Below, piece after piece: positions 6,147 to 10,185 of a stretch of DNA of 10,185 bases. The notes under the pieces are model-generated. The model saw only the letters and a list, made by a program, of their open reading frames with translations, did no database searches and was not told where the DNA came from. Source of the stretch: Bacillota bacterium (GTDB lineage Bacteria; Bacillota; Clostridia; Acetivibrionales; DSM-1351); NCBI GenBank assembly GCA_023436515.1, contig JAEZIV010000314.1:1-10185 (forward strand), read 5' to 3'. How positions within the stretch are numbered: position 1 is the first letter of the stretch; each line of letters starts with the position of its first letter. Position numbers and translations under genes: made by a program.

Positions 6147-7748
6147 CTACTTAAGCATATCGAGAATACCTTTGATGCCTTTTTCCTTAAAATTGATCAT
6201 TTCTTTAAAGCTAGCTAATTCATCCTTTACAATCTCATTCAAAAGACTTTGTCCAAGAACCTCAACGGGTGCCAGGTCATCAGTGAAAATTAACTTTTCC
6301 TGGGTAACCTCATCAAGATTTTTACTAACATATTGGGATACTCCGGATAAGGGATTTTCAGCCCCAAATTTGCTTACATTACTATGAAAGTTTTCAAGCA
6401 TGTTTGAATCATTCGAAGCATAAAGTAAGACATTGGTGGTGCCCGGTATATCACAGGTATATACTTTATTCATGACACTTTTGACAGTCTGGCTGAGATA
6501 CCTGTTAATAGGATTGTCTCCCTTGGATTTCATATTTATGTTCAAAATAATGACACCACCCGGCTTCAGGTGCTCAGAAATTTCAGTAAAGAACTCCTTT
6601 GTTGTCATATGGAACGGAATAGTTATGTCATGATAAGCATCTACCATAATAACATCATAAGTTCCACAGTTCTTGTCGGCCAGAAATGTGCGTCCGTCTG
6701 TTTCGTATATTGTTGCCTCATCCTCTGTAACTCCAAAATATTTTTTGGAGAGCTCAACGATCTTCGAGTCAATTTCGACTGCATCGGTCCTGACATTTTT
6801 ATAGTATATCTTTGATTGCTTTGCGTATGTGCCGGTGCCGTTTCCCAATATAAGCAAATCCAGGTTGTTATCAGCGACGAAATCCTTTAAAAACTGAGGT
6901 GCCATAAGGGCGTAATCATAGTATAAGCCCGATAGAGCATTATTCTTGTGGTATACAGATTGAACACCAAAGGCTACGTTTGTGGAAAGATATACAGTGT
7001 CCTTGTCCTCTGAAACCTGTAGATAGTTGTAGACCGATTCACCTTCGTAGAGGCAATCCTTCCAAAAAGCATAGGAGTTAGATATTGGAGAGAATATAAG
7101 TACCAATATCAGTAAAGAGGTGACTATCACTCGTTTTGATTTTACCTTTTTGGAGATAAAATAGCTCAGGCATATAATGTTTAAAACTAATGAAAAGAGC
7201 AAAAAGGATTTATTAGTTCCGATTTTTGGGATTGTAACAAAGGTCGGTAAAAAGGTTCCAATAATGCTTCCAATGGTATTTGCCGCATATATTTTACCTG
7301 CAGTTTTTCCTGCGTTTTCCAGATCGGTCACTCCATTCTTAACTAAATATGGCGATACCATACCCAAGCCAATTAATGGGACAGAGAAAAGCACCAGACA
7401 GCATAGTGCAGAGCCGGTAACAAGTAAATCACTGGCAAAGAACAATGCAAGAAGCCCTGTAATAGCTATTATTACATACTTTCCTATAAAAGGAATGACT
7501 GCGATCCACAGGGCTGAGGCCCAAATGATTATGTACAGCTTGTTTAAGCTGTTGTTCTTATCTGCTGATCTGCCACCTAATATGTTACCGATACTGAGAG
7601 AAATCATAATAAGGCCAATGATTACTGTCCAAATTATCTGAGAATTGCCGAAGGTAGGTGCCAAAAGCCTGGAAATACTAATTTCGACTGCCATTATCGA
7701 CATACCGCAAAAAAACGAAGTTGCGTACAATAGTAGCTTTTTTTCCAT
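6147..7748 (-). CDS. Membrane-fused spermidine synthase-like protein
   Basis: A 533-residue protein in two parts. Residues 1 to about 225 hold roughly eight hydrophobic segments (near 5-25, 38-58, 71-88, 91-108, 112-136, 155-175, 180-198, 205-222) resembling a transporter-type membrane domain. Residues from about 240 on form a Rossmann fold of the spermidine synthase/methyltransferase type: nucleotide loop LILGNGTG (299-306), acidic AVEID (323-327), DGRTFL (351-356), DVIMVDAY (365-372) and the late TDDLAPVE motif (489-496) common in fused spermidine synthases. Known soluble SpeE uses decarboxylated SAM and putrescine; whether this protein makes a polyamine is not shown, as no speD, speA or speB lies nearby. 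ATG 7748 is chosen because the first membrane segment begins directly after it. The AAAGGA upstream is spaced a long 13 bases. It is read towards the T-box promoter with no convincing terminator. Confidence 0.85.
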   Translation of the reverse strand: MEKKLLLYATSFFCGMSIMAVEISISRLLAPTFGNSQIIWTVIIGLIMISLSIGNILGGRSADKNNSLNKLYIIIWASALWIAVIPFIGKYVIIAITGLLALFFASDLLVTGSALCCLVLFSVPLIGLGMVSPYLVKNGVTDLENAGKTAGKIYAANTIGSIIGTFLPTFVTIPKIGTNKSFLLFSLVLNIICLSYFISKKVKSKRVIVTSLLILVLIFSPISNSYAFWKDCLYEGESVYNYLQVSEDKDTVYLSTNVAFGVQSVYHKNNALSGLYYDYALMAPQFLKDFVADNNLDLLILGNGTGTYAKQSKIYYKNVRTDAVEIDSKIVELSKKYFGVTEDEATIYETDGRTFLADKNCGTYDVIMVDAYHDITIPFHMTTKEFFTEISEHLKPGGVIILNINMKSKGDNPINRYLSQTVKSVMNKVYTCDIPGTTNVLLYASNDSNMLENFHSNVSKFGAENPLSGVSQYVSKNLDEVTQEKLIFTDDLAPVEVLGQSLLNEIVKDELASFKEMINFKEKGIKGILDMLK

Positions 7749-7781
7749 GTGTTTTTTTCTGTCCTTTCATGTCATTGTAAT

Positions 7782-7796
7782 ATTATAGCTGCAGCT
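7782..7796 (-). promoter_or_regulatory. Possible promoter -10 with adjoining palindrome for the membrane protein gene
   Basis: On the minus strand TATAAT (7787-7782) is joined directly upstream by the perfect palindrome AGCTGCAGCT (7796-7787), 34 bp before ATG 7748. No good -35 is visible at 16-18 bp, so promoter use is uncertain. The palindrome would fall in the spacer, a typical place for a repressor site, but no regulator can be named. Confidence 0.35.
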
Positions 7797-7973
7797 CAAT
7801 TCAAACCGGATATTCATGGTATTACTAACCTCAAAAAATATATGGTGAGGAATCAGGTAGAAATAACTGAGCAATAAACAGGAATGAATTATATTATCTT
7901 AAGTTATAGTTTATATCATATTTCTTTATTTGTGAAAGGATTATTTTTATTTTCAGCGTAATGAATAACTGAC

Positions 7974-8021
7974 ACAAGATATAAATTTAATCTTGTATAC
8001 AATGAACAAGTTGTATATAAT
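7974..8021 (+). promoter_or_regulatory. Candidate pta-ackA promoter with overlapping palindromes
   Basis: TTGTAT (7993-7998) and TATAAT (8016-8021) are separated by 17 bp; the -10 is perfect and the -35 matches only in TTG. The -35 lies inside the perfect 10-bp palindrome TTGTATACAA (7993-8002) and overlaps the right arm of ACAAGAT (7974-7980) / ATCTTGT (7990-7996). TTGTATA recurs directly at 8011-8017, running into the -10. Such overlap suggests an operator. The GT-n-AC form resembles GntR-family sites, but this is only suggestive. The leader to pta would be about 165 nt. Confidence 0.5.
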
Positions 8022-8051
8022 AAAAGTGGTGTACATACTTATTTGCAGGTG

Positions 8052-8068
8052 TTATGACCAGGTTATAA
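8052..8068. repeat. Imperfect 17-bp palindrome upstream of pta
   Basis: TTATGACC, a central A, then GGTTATAA: seven of eight arm positions are complementary. It lies about 24 bp downstream of the expected start of the candidate pta transcript, a position suited to a roadblock repressor site. No matching regulator is recognised. Confidence 0.35.
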
Positions 8069-8177
8069 AATAAAATTCAATAATTATTGGGATACTTTAA
8101 GTGTTAAGGTTTTTCAATCATTATGTAAGAATTTGTAGATTTTAGTTAATGCTTCATGTGATATTGTTTAAATATGA

Positions 8178-9188
<1,011 letters not shown>

Positions 9189-9237
9189 TGAAATAAATCT
9201 TGTAAATCGAATAAAACATTAGGGAGATGAATTATTA

Positions 9238-10185
9238 ATGAAGGTTTTAGTTATCAACGCGGGAAGTTCCTCATTAAAATATCAGTTAATTGATATGACT
9301 AATGAAGCAGTTTTGGCAAAAGGACTTTGCGACAGAATAGGGATTGAAAATTCCTTTATAAAGCAGTCAAGAGGTGAGGAAGAGGCTGTTGTAGTAAATA
9401 AGGTACTAAGAAACCATAAGGATGCAATAGAGGCTGTTATTAGCGCTCTTACAGATGAGACAATAGGTGTTATTAAAAGCATGTCCGAAATATCAGCTGT
9501 AGGACATCGTATTGTTCATGGAGGAGAAAAATTCAACAGCTCAGCAGTAATTGATGAGAATGTTATGAATGCAGTAAGAGAGTGTATTGATATTGCTCCC
9601 CTTCACAATCCACCAAACATAATCGGTATAGAAGCTTGCAAGGAAATAATGCCTAACGTACCAATGGTGGGAGTATTCGATACTACCTTCCATAGTACAA
9701 TGCCTGAGCATGCGTATCTTTATGCATTGCCATATGAACTCTATAAGAAGCACGGTCTAAGAAAGTACGGCTTCCACGGTACATCCCACAAGTATGTATC
9801 TGAAAAAGCTGCTGAAATGCTCGATAAGCCTTTGAGCGAATTAAAGATAATTACCTGCCACCTTGGCAATGGATCAAGCATTTGCGCGGTTAACAAGGGT
9901 AAATCAGTTGACACCTCAATGGGCTTTACACCATTGCAGGGCTTGGCAATGGGAACCCGCAGCGGAACAATTGATCCTGAGGTTGTTACCTTCCTTATGG
10001 AAAAAGAGGATCTAACGGTAAAAGGTGTAAGCACCTTACTAAATAAGAAGTCCGGCGTACTTGGAGTATCTGGCGTAAGCAGTGACTTCAGAGATCTTCA
10101 TACTGCCGCTGCCGAAGGAAACAAGAGAGCAGAGCTGGCTCTAGATATATTTGCTTATGGTGTTAAAAAGTTCATAGGCGAATAT
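9238..10185 (+). CDS. ackA: Acetate kinase, N-terminal 316 residues (3' end outside window)
   Basis: The enzyme converts acetyl phosphate and ADP to acetate and ATP, the second step after Pta. It begins [17 protein letters not shown] and is open to the last base, with about 80 residues expected beyond the window. Key residues of the acetate/sugar kinase family fall at the numbering of the well-studied Methanosarcina enzyme: Asn7, Arg91 (GHRIVHGG), Asp148 ([10 protein letters not shown]), His180 ([10 protein letters not shown]), Asn211 (HLGNGSS) and Arg241 ([13 protein letters not shown]). ATG 9238 follows GGGAG (9222-9226) at a rather long 11 bases. An ATG at 9227 gives only three codons (Met-Asn-Tyr-stop), and its TAA overlaps the ackA ATG by one base. 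No frame damage is seen. Confidence 0.97.
   Translation, partial: MKVLVINAGSSSLKYQLIDMTNEAVLAKGLCDRIGIENSFIKQSRGEEEAVVVNKVLRNHKDAIEAVISALTDETIGVIKSMSEISAVGHRIVHGGEKFNSSAVIDENVMNAVRECIDIAPLHNPPNIIGIEACKEIMPNVPMVGVFDTTFHSTMPEHAYLYALPYELYKKHGLRKYGFHGTSHKYVSEKAAEMLDKPLSELKIITCHLGNGSSICAVNKGKSVDTSMGFTPLQGLAMGTRSGTIDPEVVTFLMEKEDLTVKGVSTLLNKKSGVLGVSGVSSDFRDLHTAAAEGNKRAELALDIFAYGVKKFIGEY

Noticed and set aside
6103..6155. Terminator for the membrane protein gene
   Set aside because: Only weak stems (5 bp at 6141-6155, 6 bp AGGTTT/AAACCT at 6103-6125) without a T run directly after. The second overlaps the gltX -35.
7884..7961. 25-codon hydrophobic peptide frame on the plus strand
   Set aside because: The AGGA before it abuts the ATG with no usable spacing, the stretch is AT-rich by nature, and nothing else supports coding.

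Overview
The window looks like chromosomal DNA from a mesophilic, low-GC, anaerobic Clostridia-type Firmicute, probably near the Ruminiclostridium/cellulolytic clostridia group. The reasons are AT-rich intergenic DNA, strong Shine-Dalgarno sites, a tRNA-sensing T-box leader, an acetogenic pta-ackA pair and a clostridial-style large serine recombinase. The genus is an inference from style; no rRNA or other marker is present.

Layout. (1) Positions 1-792 (+) hold the C-terminal part of a large serine recombinase, cut by the window start, so a mobile element or its remnant probably ends here. (2) Positions 803-931 (-) hold an uncatalogued 42-residue basic peptide gene. It converges on the recombinase gene, and a 9-bp hairpin covers the ends of both. 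(3) Positions 1041-5546 (-) hold a cluster read leftwards: gltX (GluRS), glnS (GlnRS) and an apgM-type phosphoglycerate mutase. It is preceded by a consensus promoter (6074-6103) and a full T-box riboswitch (about 5694-6067) whose likely specifier is GAA (Glu). (4) Positions 6147-7748 (-) encode a membrane protein with a C-terminal spermidine synthase/methyltransferase-like domain. (5) Positions 7749-8192 are a 444-bp divergent intergenic region rich in palindromes, with a candidate promoter facing pta. (6) Positions 8193-10185 (+) hold pta and the first 316 codons of ackA, the acetyl-CoA to acetate and ATP pathway.

How the genes work together. Low charging of tRNA-Glu should release transcription of gltX and, by read-through, of glnS and apgM, because no terminator is evident between them. 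The small basic peptide gene lies 109 bp beyond apgM on the same strand and could be either the tail of this transcript or its own unit. Pta and AckA act in sequence and are almost certainly co-transcribed.

Most of the window is ordinary housekeeping DNA. I do not see a clear new multi-gene system. The least explained items are the 42-residue peptide with its repeated YKGKKD ends, the dyad-rich DNA between the recombinase and the chromosome-type genes, and the stacked palindromes upstream of pta.
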